This document shows, in pieces, positions 8,211-19,526 of a stretch of DNA of 33,221 bases. A program made the position numbers and the translations under genes. Position 1 is the first letter of the stretch. Each line of letters begins with the position of its first letter. The stretch is from Stenocarpella maydis (lineage: Eukaryota; Ascomycota; Sordariomycetes; Diaporthales; Diaporthaceae), in NCBI GenBank assembly GCA_002270565.1, contig NQMI01000256.1:1-33221 (forward strand), in the 5' to 3' direction. The notes under the pieces are model-generated. The model worked only from the letters and a program-made list of their open reading frames with translations. It searched no databases and was not told where the DNA came from.

Positions 8211-9797
8211 AAGAGACAAGTCGATCGCCAAATATTCTGGCTGACGGCGCCTGGGCTACATGGCACTCCAGCTTCATTCCGAGAAGTGCCAAAATCTTGA
8301 GATTGGAGCCGGTCCCTTGAACCGCCTGGGCACTCATTCTACCGGGCCCGTCTTGCAGCATCTTGTGGTCCATGCCGAGTAGGAATAGTCTAAGAAAGTT
8401 TCGGAAGTATCACTCCGACTTGACATTCCAAGCTGCTCTTCGCGCAAATCCTTGGGTCCATGAGCAGCCTTGAGGTTAACTATTCGGCCTGCGGCCCGGC
8501 GAAACGTCTGCTCCTGTATATGACGTCGGTCGTCTTCGCGGGGAGCTCGCGAGAGAACACCACCGATTCCCCATTCCGGAGCTTGGGGATATTTCAGGGG
8601 GCGCGCAATGCCTAACTACAAGGGTGGGCCGCGCTGCCCAAGGCTTGTCCGCATGGATCTGCGAGCTTGTGCGCATGAATCTACGTCGAACAACGGCGCA
8701 CAAGGCTTGGCGCGCATCGTGATAGGTGATGGTGCCGATCCACTTCCTATTCGACAACCATACAGGTTCCGAGACTCCAAATGGTAAATCGCCGTGTTCC
8801 GTCTAGATGTTTGGGTGTTCTACTGCAGCGGCACACGCGTGACGAGAAGTCAACTCAGAGGTGCGCGCTGACTTAGAGTGCCCAGGCATGAATCCAAATC
8901 AAATGTATTGAAGGCTGGGCAGCTGAAGTTAGCGATTTGCGTACAGAGGCAAAGAAAAAAAAACCAGGCGGCCAGGCGGCCAGGCGGGCCCGGAGGAGTC
9001 ATGTATATTCATCCAACAAGCTGTCAAAGTATGATGCATCGCACAAGCACTCCGAAGAGGCCCTGGCTCCTGCCAGCACATCCGGGTATTAGCAGCTGAA
9101 AAGTGGATGTGCTGTAACGGTGGCATGACAATCTTGCCTTGGAGAGGCTTTCCCTTTGACATCCATGGATGGAAAGATTCTCCCCGTATTTTCAGTTGTC
9201 TGTTGAGAAGGCCAGTGAGGGACGGCCCGGCTGCTACTCGGCCCGTCATTACCACGCGGATCATGTAGTTCGTGGATCACGAACTGGGATCAGAAGAAAT
9301 ACTTGCTGAGCGATGAAGTTTTTCATTCCGGACAACCTTGGAAGAGACGAGCCAGTAATCATATCAGCCGAGCAGCAATGGTGGGGATATACGACATGAG
9401 GCTGTCGGACGACACTTCCTAGCTATTTTCATTCTCTCGCTGTGTTCAAGAAAGGCCCTATACACGAAATTATGACGAGGCAGAAAGCAGGCGCAAAAGT
9501 GATGAACCTACCTGGGTAAGTATATGCAGCCTCCTTACTTATGCCTCCAAAATGGTTGGGTGGTTCCTCAGCGATACCACCGTGCTGTTTTCTTGCTTAA
9601 TTACATATGTACCTTCTGGAGTTCACTCAAATTGACGATTTCCTTAGTGACTATCTTATTCTGAACCTAGCATTGTTATCGCCATTTTATTTATTGTTTA
9701 AAGCTATGTCCGTGAGCCTTTACGGCTATATAAGAGGGCTTCGTGATCAAATTAAGACCGAAACCGACTACCAACGTGCAGGGTCCATAGGACGTAA
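8211..9797. other. GH6 upstream and intergenic DNA, no supported gene
   Basis: About 1.6 kb upstream of the GH6 gene. Open frames of 60-110 codons on both strands overlap one another and resemble no family. A near-perfect short tandem (GGCGGCCAGGCGGCCAGGCGGG) lies around 8969-8990. The stretch 9590-9830 is moderately AT-rich and open on the plus strand for 74 codons (9607-9831), without recognisable content. Confidence 0.4.
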
Positions 9798-9827
9798 CTA
9801 TACACTCGCATTTCCCACTTCATTGTT

Positions 9828-10570
9828 TTGAATGAGGCCGCGAGGGTTGAGCATCACGGCGAGTCCGAGGCCTGCTCCGTCAACGGCGACCATGGCCGGC
9901 CGGCCCTCGAGTTTGGACAGCGTGTCCACGGCAGTCCCCACCACTCCATCCGTAAACGACGTGTTGTCGGCCCCAGCGGGCTGGGCGAAGGCGATCAAGG
10001 GCGGCCCAGCTCCCTCAGGGAGCCACGAGCCCCGGGGGGGACGCGTCTCGCAGCGGCGGGATGTGGTCCCCGTTCCGAACCGGGTTGTTGGCGTCGTGGC
10101 CGAGCTAGGGCAAGGAGCTGCGCCGCGCTCGCGTTGCCGTGCAGGATGGCCCACCTCAGCGGGGGCCGGAGGCTGGTGTTGGGCCACAGGTATGCCAGTA
10201 TGTTGACCGCGCGGCCCGCCGCGCTGTTCTCGTCGGGATAAACCGCAAGGTAGGGGTCGACGGTGCGCGGGAAGATGCGCCGGGTGTCGTCGTTCGTGAG
10301 GAAGTCGACCTCGCTCGCGATCCGCGCAGCGGCTCGTTCCGGGAGCGAAGGGCCGGTCCGGATGGCCGGACTCCTCCAGGTCTCTGCGTCGAGGACAAAT
10401 GCTTTGACATTGCCCCGTAGGAATAGCCGTGGCGAGGTAAGCACCAGGTTGAAGATAACCTCCGGCGTCGAGGTTCCGGATAATGCCCATCACTAGTTCT
10501 GCGGGCACGCCGGCCAGAGGTGAGGGCCTCGGGGCCTCCGATTCTTCTGCAACCTCCACTGCGACCTCGT
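9828..10570 (-). pseudogene. Frameshifted F-box / ankyrin-type protein relic
   Basis: Minus-strand reading gives a recognisable F-box-like start, LAGVPAELVMGIIRNLDA, near 10520-10466. The sequence then continues sensibly only in another frame (VIFNLVLTSPRLFLRGNVKAFVL..., with LRWAILHGNASAAQLL near 10150), consistent with one extra base around 10454-10469. A second break near 10105-10115 moves to the third frame (LGHDANNPVRNGDHIPPLRD), and a third near 10010-10035, in a G7 run, returns to the first frame (PPLIAFAQPAGADN). The order F-box, then HGN..A..LLL-type ankyrin pieces, matches the large fungal family of F-box/ankyrin proteins. No ATG in good context opens the first frame. Three breaks in 600 bp argue for a dead copy, though homopolymer sequencing errors could explain some. 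Function in life would have been substrate recognition for SCF ubiquitin ligase (family knowledge). Confidence 0.55.
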
Positions 10571-10576
10571 CTATGT

Positions 10577-11420
10577 CCCCTTCATTATCTTCCCTTGTTT
10601 TAGCTTTTTGGTTTTCGGCTTCCTAGACGGTGGTCTCTTAGGGCCGCCGCTGGGTCTGTTGGAGCGTCTGGGCTTGGTGGGCTCGGGCCTATCATCCTTG
10701 GACTCTTCACTGTCGGACTCGCCATCTTCTTGCTCGCTGTCGCTTTCATTCTCGTCTCTATCTTCGTCCTCGTCCCTCTTCCTCTTATTCTTCAGAGCCC
10801 GAGTCCTCAGACTCCTCGGGATCTAGTGTCGCCCTTACCTGTTGTATATTCTAAGCCCGTTGGCTCGAAGCCGAAGGTAGAGCTCATACTTGAGGCTGCC
10901 GGCGGGGATCTCTGCCTCCCGAAGCATCTGTCCCCGCATGCCGGACGTGGTTGTGGCGGCCATGAAAAGCGGAAGGTCCTCCTGAGGGACATAATCCTGA
11001 TTTTTTGCAAACCGTGGCACGATCACGAGGAATCTGTCTGTATCAGTTGTGACAATAGTTGTCCTCGGTATTTCACGACCGGTTGTTGCCAGAAAGTGTT
11101 CACATCACTGGGTTCGGCAATTGAAAACATTGGCAAATCAGTTGATCTTCCCCCAGCGACTTGAGAAACAACACAATCTGCGCCGAAGGTATTTTTCTCG
11201 ACTCGCTTCTGACCTTTGTTCTCCAAGGCTTCTCGTTGCCAAGTGGGTCGCGAGTGTCCATGTGCGAGGGCTCCCCAGTTTTATTGTCCTCAACCAGACG
11301 GCATGTTTCTTTGAGCAAATTGTAAGTACCAACATTGAACGCTTCTTTGTCCATGGGCCAACCAACTTCAGATGAGACAACTCGTAGTCGTGGAATTGTT
11401 CGCAGTCGGCGCGTGCACAA
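10577..11420 (-). pseudogene. Unassigned degraded or multi-exon coding stretch
   Basis: On the minus strand three protein-like blocks follow one another in different frames. The first (about 11420-11160) contains MDKEAFNVGTYNLLKETCRL. The second (about 11037-10838) reads DRFLVIVPRFAKNQDYVPQE through KYELYLRLRANGLRIYN and could be an exon between a CAG acceptor near 11038 and a GTAAGG donor at 10838. The third (about 10770-10577) is acidic then basic (ESDSEQEDGESDSEESKDD, then PPSRKPKTKKLK). A stop and a frame change in the acidic run near 10785 suggest decay. I do not recognise a family. It may be an upstream part of the neighbouring F-box relic or a separate gene. Confidence 0.35.
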
Positions 11421-11922
11421 TTACTCTGTCATTTGTCGTCTGTCTTCTACTCGTCAAGTATCCCACGTATGCCTGCTTGCATCATTTGGCTCAGGGGTCT
11501 CAGTACGATATTTATTTCGTGGGTATATCGACAGACCACTTAGTAGGTAGCCTGTCTTTTTTGTACCTGGCTACAGATCTTGCGTTTCTGGCAGCTATAG
11601 TTCCCTCCTTCAACTACCATGCTGGAAATACTTGAACAATAAATATGCCCTGCACCAAGTACGCTCTTGTTGCCCAAGTCCGGTGACCTCTCGGAGAGCG
11701 TGATACAACAACACCACGCCAGTAACTTCGCAGACTACTGATTCGTGGAGAGCAATGCAAGGCTTGAAAATCTAGTCACCTACAGACAATGCCAATTCCA
11801 GTATCCTATGATAACGCCAGTCTGCATCCCCCTGCCGCAATGAACGCCATTCTAAAATTTCAATAAATAACTTGGATGTACGACCCGTCGTTCCAAGTCC
11901 CTACGAAGCATGCAGACGAGAG
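11421..11922. other. Intergenic, 3' side of CTP synthase
   Basis: About 500 bp, expected to include the CTP synthase 3' untranslated region. A hydrophobic plus-strand open frame (11372-11635, 87 codons) crosses its left part but has no start context or family resemblance. AATAAA occurs on the plus strand at 11639-11644. I see nothing else. Confidence 0.4.
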
Positions 11923-14253
11923 TTAAAAATGCTTGGCACCATTGACGCCGTTGGTGAGCTTGGCGGACCGTCCAACTCCATCCTTTAGGACCTTCTCGAG
12001 GACCCCGGCACTGGCGGCAATGAAGCCAAGGTAAGGTTTCTATATGATCCGGTCAGATATATCCTTAGCGGCTGAGGACGGAGCTGTCGCTTGAACTTAC
12101 ACTTGGGCTGAGCACCTTGGACTGGTACTCGGCATGGAATTGGGTGCCTTTCAGGGTACTTAGCGAGTGTTGCAAAATAAAGGAACCACAAAGACGACTG
12201 CTTACCGACGAAGTAGGGGTGGTCCTTGAGTTCGAAGATTTCCATGCGCTGGCCTGTCTCGTCCTTTCCGACAAAGTGCAGACCAGCGGTCTCCAGGCGG
12301 TGGATGTAAGCGGGATTGACTTCGTACCGGTGACGGTGTCGTTCCTCGATTTCAAGCCCACCGCCGTAAAGTGCACGAATCTTCGCCCATTCACTCCCCT
12401 CCTGGAAGATGGTCTTCCTTGAACCAAGACGCATGGTGCCTCCCATGTTTTGCTTGTCCAGTTCGGGCATGGAGATGACGACACAGTCCTTCGCCATGGA
12501 GTGGAACTCTTCCGAGTTGGCCTCTGCCATACCGCACACGTCGCGTGCGTACTGGATGGCAGCAGTCTGGAAGCCCAGGCAAACCTATACAACACGTCAG
12601 TCACATGTACACAAATTGCGGGCTATTGGGTAACACACTCCCAGGAACGGCGTGCCGTTCTCCCTGGCAAATTTGGAGGCCAGCATCATGCCCTCAGTGC
12701 CTCTGGTTCCAAAACCTCCTGGAACGATGACACCCGAAGCGGTGCGCACAGCGTGCCATGCTTTATTGTACTTCTCCTCGTCTGTTGACTTCGCCTTGGG
12801 CTCGAGGTGCTCAGCGTCAACCCAGATCAGGTTGAGCTTCCGGCGCAAGTGCATGGAAGAATGCTCTAGGGACTTGACCACGGACAGGTAGGCGTCATGT
12901 GTCTCCACATACTTGCCAACCAGGGCGATATCGATCGTGGCTTCGTGATCTTGCGTGACCACGAACTTCCATGTATCCCAAAGCTCGGCGCCCGTGGAAA
13001 CACTCGCCGGTGAGATGGTCAGAGCATCCAGGTTGAGTCGGGTCCGCAGGAGAGGGATAATCTTCTGCTCCTCCAAAAGAAGGGGAACTTGATAGACGGT
13101 GGGCATGTCGCGGACTACTAGAATCTGGTCCAGCTCGACTTGGCAGTGAAGTGCCAGCTTTGCAACGGTGCTCTCGGCGAGAGGCTGTTCACAACGGCAT
13201 GCGACCTTGACCTCTGTTAGCAGGGGTGGGGGATCGGGTGCCGTTGTTACATACCAGATCAGGGATCAGACCGTAGCTCCGAACGGACTTGACGGCATGT
13301 TGGGTGGGTTTTGTCTTCTGCTCTCCGTGAATGGTAGGAACATATGAGACGTGAATGTTCATGAAGTTCCTCGGGCCGGCTTCGTGGCGGAGCTGAGTCA
13401 ACGCCTCCACAAAAGGCATGCTCTCGATATCGCCGACCGTGCCTCCGAGCTCAATGATACACACATCCGGTTCCTCGCTCGACCCATCCACCGGGACCTT
13501 TGCGACGCGCTTGATCCAGTCCTTGATGGCATTTGTAACATGAGGGACGCTAAGAAAGGTCAGCGAGAGTGCGACAAGTAATGACCCAAGAGCAAGATGG
13601 GAGGCAGGTGGAGACCGTCCACCCCGCAAATGCATGTGAAAGTGGGTGATGCCGAGCACGTACATCTGGACAGTCTTTCCAAGGTAGTCGCCTCGGCGCT
13701 CCTTCTGGATGACCTGAATAGAGACGGTCAGATGGTTGTGCACCAGAGGTGCAGTTGGGGGTGCCTACATGTTGATAAATCTTTCCGGTGGTGATGTTGT
13801 TATCGCCGGTCAGGGTCAAGGCCAGGTACCTCTCGTAGTTGCCGAGATCCAAGTCGACTTCGGAACCTGCACCAAGGACTCACTCAGCACACAGGCAGGT
13901 AGGGTAGACGTGGGAGTTGAGTTCAGGCACGGACCGGACTGCAGAACAAAGCATTCACCGTGCTCGGCGGGTGCCATGAGGCCTGCATCGACTGACACAT
14001 AAGGGTCGATCTTGACGCAACTAACCCTCAATCCGAGCGTCTTGAGAAGCTGTTGAAGGTCCCATCAGAATCTCCTACGCTGGGATATTTGGGCCATAGC
14101 AAACGAACCAAACCGGTGGATGAGGCGATGATGCCCTTCCCCACGCCTGATGTCGCGAGTTAGCGGTGCGCATCCTCTTTGAAAAGGGGGAGGAGTGTGG
14201 AGGGGTCGGACAGTACCAGAGATGACTCCGCCGGAAACGAGGACGTAACGCAT
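11923..14253 (-). CDS. URA7: CTP synthase (glutamine hydrolysing)
   Basis: Ten exons: 14253-14217, 14146-14109, 14049-13935, 13866-13769, 13713-13664, 13549-13255, 13205-12639, 12584-12206, 12147-12101 and 12039-11923; 1743 nt, 580 residues, the usual eukaryotic length. It makes CTP from UTP, ATP and glutamine, the last step of pyrimidine nucleotide synthesis, in the cytosol and often as filaments. The synthetase domain opens with [13 protein letters not shown] (P-loop, residues 6-18), rebuilt only after splicing, followed by [38 protein letters not shown] and NIHVSYVP. The C-terminal glutamine amidotransferase domain has FLGVCLGFQ (nucleophile C402) and GTQFHAEY (H531, E533). Introns are 49-114 nt; several donors are weak (GTACTG, GTTCGT, GTCCGT), so automatic prediction may miss the 37- and 38-nt first exons. 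Symbol from the yeast orthologue. Confidence 0.97.
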
Positions 14254-14811
14254 CTTGAACGCCGCAATGCTGTGATGACAAGACCAGCCGAGTAGACGAA
14301 AACCCGAGGCGTTATGAGTGAACAATTTCTTTATGGTCGTCAAAGGGGGCGATTGGGGATGATGGGCTGCGCAAAGAAATTTTCCCAGACGCGATCGCGT
14401 CCCTCCAGGAAAAAAGCCTGGGAGAGGTCGCGGGGTGCTTTTTGGGGCACCTTTATCGATAAGAATGACTCGGAGGGACAAGGCAAAGACAGAGGCAGGG
14501 AACCCTCACCCTCCTCCGTCAGCACAGAAGCCGCAGCGTCCCAACCTGATAGAGCTAGCACCAGATCGTTCCAGGCACCGCAGGATACACGTGAAGAGAT
14601 AATCAGCACCAGGTGATTGGCAATCCCATCTCTCTAGGCTGATCAACAGAGGAAGACCAACACGTCCCTGCAATCTGCTCTGCGGCTAAGTCAGCCGGTA
14701 CTCGTTGATGACGTCGCACAGTTGGATAACTTTGCTCAATGCCATAATGCCCTGTGCATTGGAGAGCATGCTTAAAGAAATCATCTAGCGCAATATCAGC
14801 CGGAATGTCAC
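14254..14811. other. CTP synthase upstream region
   Basis: This holds the CTP synthase promoter and 5' untranslated region on the minus strand. Open frames on both strands (14314-14616 +, 14340-14609 -, 14603-14848 -) overlap each other, and none has recognisable content. I could not assign promoter elements with confidence. Confidence 0.4.
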
Positions 14812-15417
14812 TTGCTCCGGGGCTGCCCTCCGAAATCTCACGCCGCATTGGGAAGATGGTCCAGGAAACTTGGCGAGTTGTGCGTCCAGGTGTCCTGCCT
14901 CAGCCATGACTTCCTCGTTGCCACAGCAGAGGGAGATCCACCGCCCTCCGAGTCTGCTGAGCTCAGAAGCCTTGCTGTGGAGCTTTCAGTCCTGCCGTCA
15001 GGCGCATGCTTTTTGACAGCTAGTCCTGGTGAGGAGGACGACGGTGGAGGCTCACAGCCCACCACACCTAGTCTTGATCCCTCGGAAAACCCAAGCGTGC
15101 CGGCTCCCAATGACTGCAGAAAGGAGGAACTGACCACGCCCCTCATCATTAAACATTGCCGGCGCCCTGCGGTCCTGGACTGAGCTTAAGAGGTCGGGTG
15201 TGAGTCTCGGACCACGATGAGCTTTCAGTATAGTGCACTGATGCAGATGATCGCATGCCCAAGATCCAGGCCGTTCCGAAGTTTCACCCCAGAGGACAAG
15301 GCGATGATAACTTGGAACTTCAAAAGAGGCCACGTCTTGACGACAGAGTTGATGCGCACGAACGTCCCGGTGGAAGACGTCACAGATGAGAAGAAAAAAG
15401 AGATTCTCGAAATATGA
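14812..15417 (+). CDS. Uncertain hypothetical coding region
   Basis: Two plus-strand open stretches in the same frame, 14812-15183 and 15217-15417, are separated by one stop and could be exons of one gene. The first is Ser/Pro/Glu-rich; the second ends in a charged, protein-like tail (FRSFTPEDKAMITWNFKRGH ... DEKKKEILEI, stop at 15415-15417). No ATG in good context opens the first part, the candidate intron between them would be very short, and a Ser-rich open frame also exists on the opposite strand (14838-15149). I recognise no family. It could equally be a remnant or chance. Confidence 0.2.
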
Positions 15418-15796
15418 GAATACAAGAAGTAAGACTTAAGAACAATATTCAAGAAATATCCTATATATTATTACATAATGTTAATACTTGTAGCCGCATT
15501 CCATATTCTATGAGATAACCCAACGTGGAGTTTCAGTCAAACAAGGCGCAACCAGGCATTACTACTAATTTAATTAACATCCTATACAGAAGGAGAATCA
15601 TGAGACGCCGTTACGCAATCAGCCTCATTTCATTGCTGGTAGGCTGCCCCAGGAGGTAGGGAGACCCTAGAGGAGGTCGTACTTACTTCCCTAGGTGGAA
15701 AGGTTCTGCAGAGCAAAGCACATCTGCTGTTGCGGATATGGGTGTTTTAGGTACCTAGGGGGCTCCGTTTGGTATAGGTATTGGTAGTCGTGGGGG
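15418..15796. other. Intergenic, no supported gene
   Basis: About 380 bp, the first half AT-leaning. I see no open frame of substance, RNA gene or clear repeat here. Confidence 0.4.
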
Positions 15797-17194
15797 TTGG
15801 AGTTTCCAATGTGTCTCTTGAACATCCAAGGACAGGTTCTTCCAATTGTGATGTTGACAACGAGTCCTGCTGTGGTCTTCTCCTTCCCAACATCCCTAGC
15901 TAGCAATGCGCCTCTCACCTACCTACAAAGAAGGCCCCTACCAAGAACTCGACACCATCAGAATCAATGGAGCACAAAAATTGACCCCAGATTCCACAGA
16001 ACCGTTCAGAAAAGACAGAAGCGCCGCAACTGGAGACCGAAAAGCTCAATCCGAACCTCTCCTCCACTTGATCATAGCGAGGTTTCACATCCATGCCGGC
16101 GGTCATTGTCGCCATGATTGGCCTCGGCGCCCGACTAAGTCAGGGTTGAGCAGTCCCCTCGCTCGTGGAGCAAAGAATGGCCAATATCTTTGGCAGGTCG
16201 TGGGTCTTTCGGCTCCCATCGATGGCTACGAGCCCGTCAACATCACGTGGTCCGTCTTCCCTGCACTGAAATAATCACCCCCGGGGCCAATCGCACCTGG
16301 AGTGGTCCTGCGAAAAGATGCGTGCGACGTGCTTTGACTCCTCGCGCCATGGCCAGGCCGGCAAGGAGTCAGCGTTGGCCGTTGAAGACTAATCTTGCGG
16401 GCAGGATCACCGAGCCCGACATCCCCGGCGCTACTCCTTTAAACCTCAAGGGAACCGTACAGGAAGTCTGGGACCGAATCAACATCATCTGGCCGGACTA
16501 CCAGCCCCACAAGAAGTGAGCGTCCCCCCCCCCTCCCTGAGGCTGCAGGCAGAGGAACAGGACAGATGTACTGACCGATCCAGTGGCTTGACCGGACGAC
16601 AGGGTAGTATATGGCCCCATCCGCAGCGTGATCACAACATGAACGGCTACCTATTGTGCGACCATTGGGGCTATGCGCGGAGGTCTGCGGTTAAGGAGGG
16701 CATAGCCTACCTGGATGCTGTTCCTGGAAGGCCGGGAATGCCGCCCTGCCCGGGCGCCTGTGGCCGTGTCTCTTGCTGCATGAATGCGGGCATCTGTAAG
16801 TCGGGTCCGACAGCGGCATCCCCCCAGGCAGCGAAAACCTCCAGCGGCTGGATATTGTCCTTCCGGTAGAGACCACCCAAAGTAACAAAGATCAACCCGG
16901 AATCTTTCGATACACTAACAATGCTCCCATCGCACAAATTGGTGCAACGGTTGCAATGAGAGTTTTTTTTTGAGCAGCTTTCGCAGCATCGGAGACGGTG
17001 CCAACGACATTGAGATCAACTGTGATCCACCCTATCCTTGGACGCAAGGAGAGACCTATACCAGCGGCCAAATCTTCTTTTACGAATGGAATGTGATCGT
17101 CAAGGAGGACTATGGCCTTGCTAGGTTGTCAAGGCACTGCGTGACTGTTTCCCAGTGGCAGAGGGGTGGACAGATTAACCTGAGCAATGACTGA
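15797..17194 (+). pseudogene. Scattered protein-like blocks, unrecognised and probably decayed
   Basis: Several plus-strand blocks look like protein but lie in different frames with stops between: YLWQVVGLSAPIDGYEPVNI (about 16180-16240), then ITEPDIPGATPLNLKGTVQE followed by VWDRINIIWPDYQPHKK and a stop (about 16408-16519), and IGDGANDIEINCDPPYPWTQ onward (about 16984-17130). The block at 16302-16390 reads better in another frame (CEKMRATCFDSSRHGQAGKESA) and ends in a stop. This could be one multi-exon gene or a decaying secreted-protein gene; I could not find splice sites joining the blocks, and I recognise no family. Confidence 0.3.
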
Positions 17195-17426
17195 GTGGTA
17201 TTGATAGTACAAGAGTGTTACACGGGCCGGCTCGCATTCACCTATCAGGAGTAGCTGGCGGTGGCCATCATTTGACGCACTGGAAGACACTTTAATTCAT
17301 TAACCCAAGCCTAGCTAGCCATTGCAGGGAGGACTGTGTGTGTATATCCGCAATAACAAGTTTCCGGCCGCCACAAAGTCTTTATTCTTTGGGGTGAAGT
17401 GCGGCAAGGTCACGCTTCGCCACCAG

Positions 17427-18855
<1,429 letters not shown>

Positions 18856-19526
18856 GATGGGAAGATGTGTGGTTTTGATCAGAGGTCTATAACAAACACA
18901 CAACGAACAGCAATGCTTCTCGGCACGGGAGTGGGAATCTGGCAGGACAAGCGAGGATGGACAGGGCAGCCGGGAGCAAAGGTCGTTGTCAGCACCCAGA
19001 GGTGTCTTTTTGTAGACGGTCGGGATTGATGAGACGTGGTGGACTGCCGTTCGATGTGGAATGCGGTGTGGGACCCGACAGAGTGCAGAACCATGCGAAG
19101 ATTAATCGAAGGTCCCCACTTGTTGCCGAATTCGGTGCTTCAGACTTCAGACTGCGGTGTTGAGTGGCGTCAATGTTGGGTACTCCGTAGTCCGTAGTCC
19201 GTAGTCTGTTCTGAACAAACTTTGGCCCTGTCCTGCCTGCCCCAGTCCCGCCACACCACACCGGCCCACCAGGGGTCCAGTACCTTGCATGGGGTGTGCG
19301 GCCACTCAGAAGCCTGCCTTCAGTCTTAAGTGGGCCGCGAGCTTGGCCTTGGACGTCAGCCTCGCCGAAATTTGAGACTGGAGCTGCACCAAGCCCAGCA
19401 AGCAGTAACATTGAACCTAGATAAACTAATAAGGCAGCTAGCTATCCCTCCCAGCGCGCGACCAACCGAGAGCTTGCCTTCAAACCCCCGCCTCGTGCTC
19501 TTCCACCTCGACAGACAACAGCCGCC
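18856..19526. promoter_or_regulatory. Shared 671-bp region between divergent ERG10-type and SNU114 genes
   Basis: The start codons of the thiolase (-) and the splicing GTPase (+) face away from each other across 671 bp, which must hold both promoters and 5' untranslated regions. It contains a short TCCGTAG tandem repeat near its centre (19181-19207). Minor open frames (18989-19411 -, 18775-19029 +) have no family resemblance. I cannot point to a definite TATA box for either gene. Confidence 0.6.
19181..19207 (+). repeat. Short tandem repeat, period 7 (TCCGTAG)
   Basis: TACTCCGTAG is followed by TCCGTAG and TCCGTAG and then a decayed TCTG, giving three exact 7-bp units. It sits in the divergent promoter. 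The related 9-mer TACGGAGTA (the reverse complement of TACTCCGTA, itself nearly palindromic) also occurs at about 24973-24981. Confidence 0.6.

Noticed and set aside
11372..11635. Hydrophobic 87-codon plus-strand frame
   Set aside because: It resembles a membrane protein superficially, but starts inside the opposite strand's protein-like block and has no homology I recognise.
4595..14253. Possibility that kinase, GH6, F-box relic and CTP synthase form a metabolic gene cluster
   Set aside because: No backbone enzyme (PKS, NRPS, terpene synthase), transporter or transcription factor was found, and the functions are unrelated.
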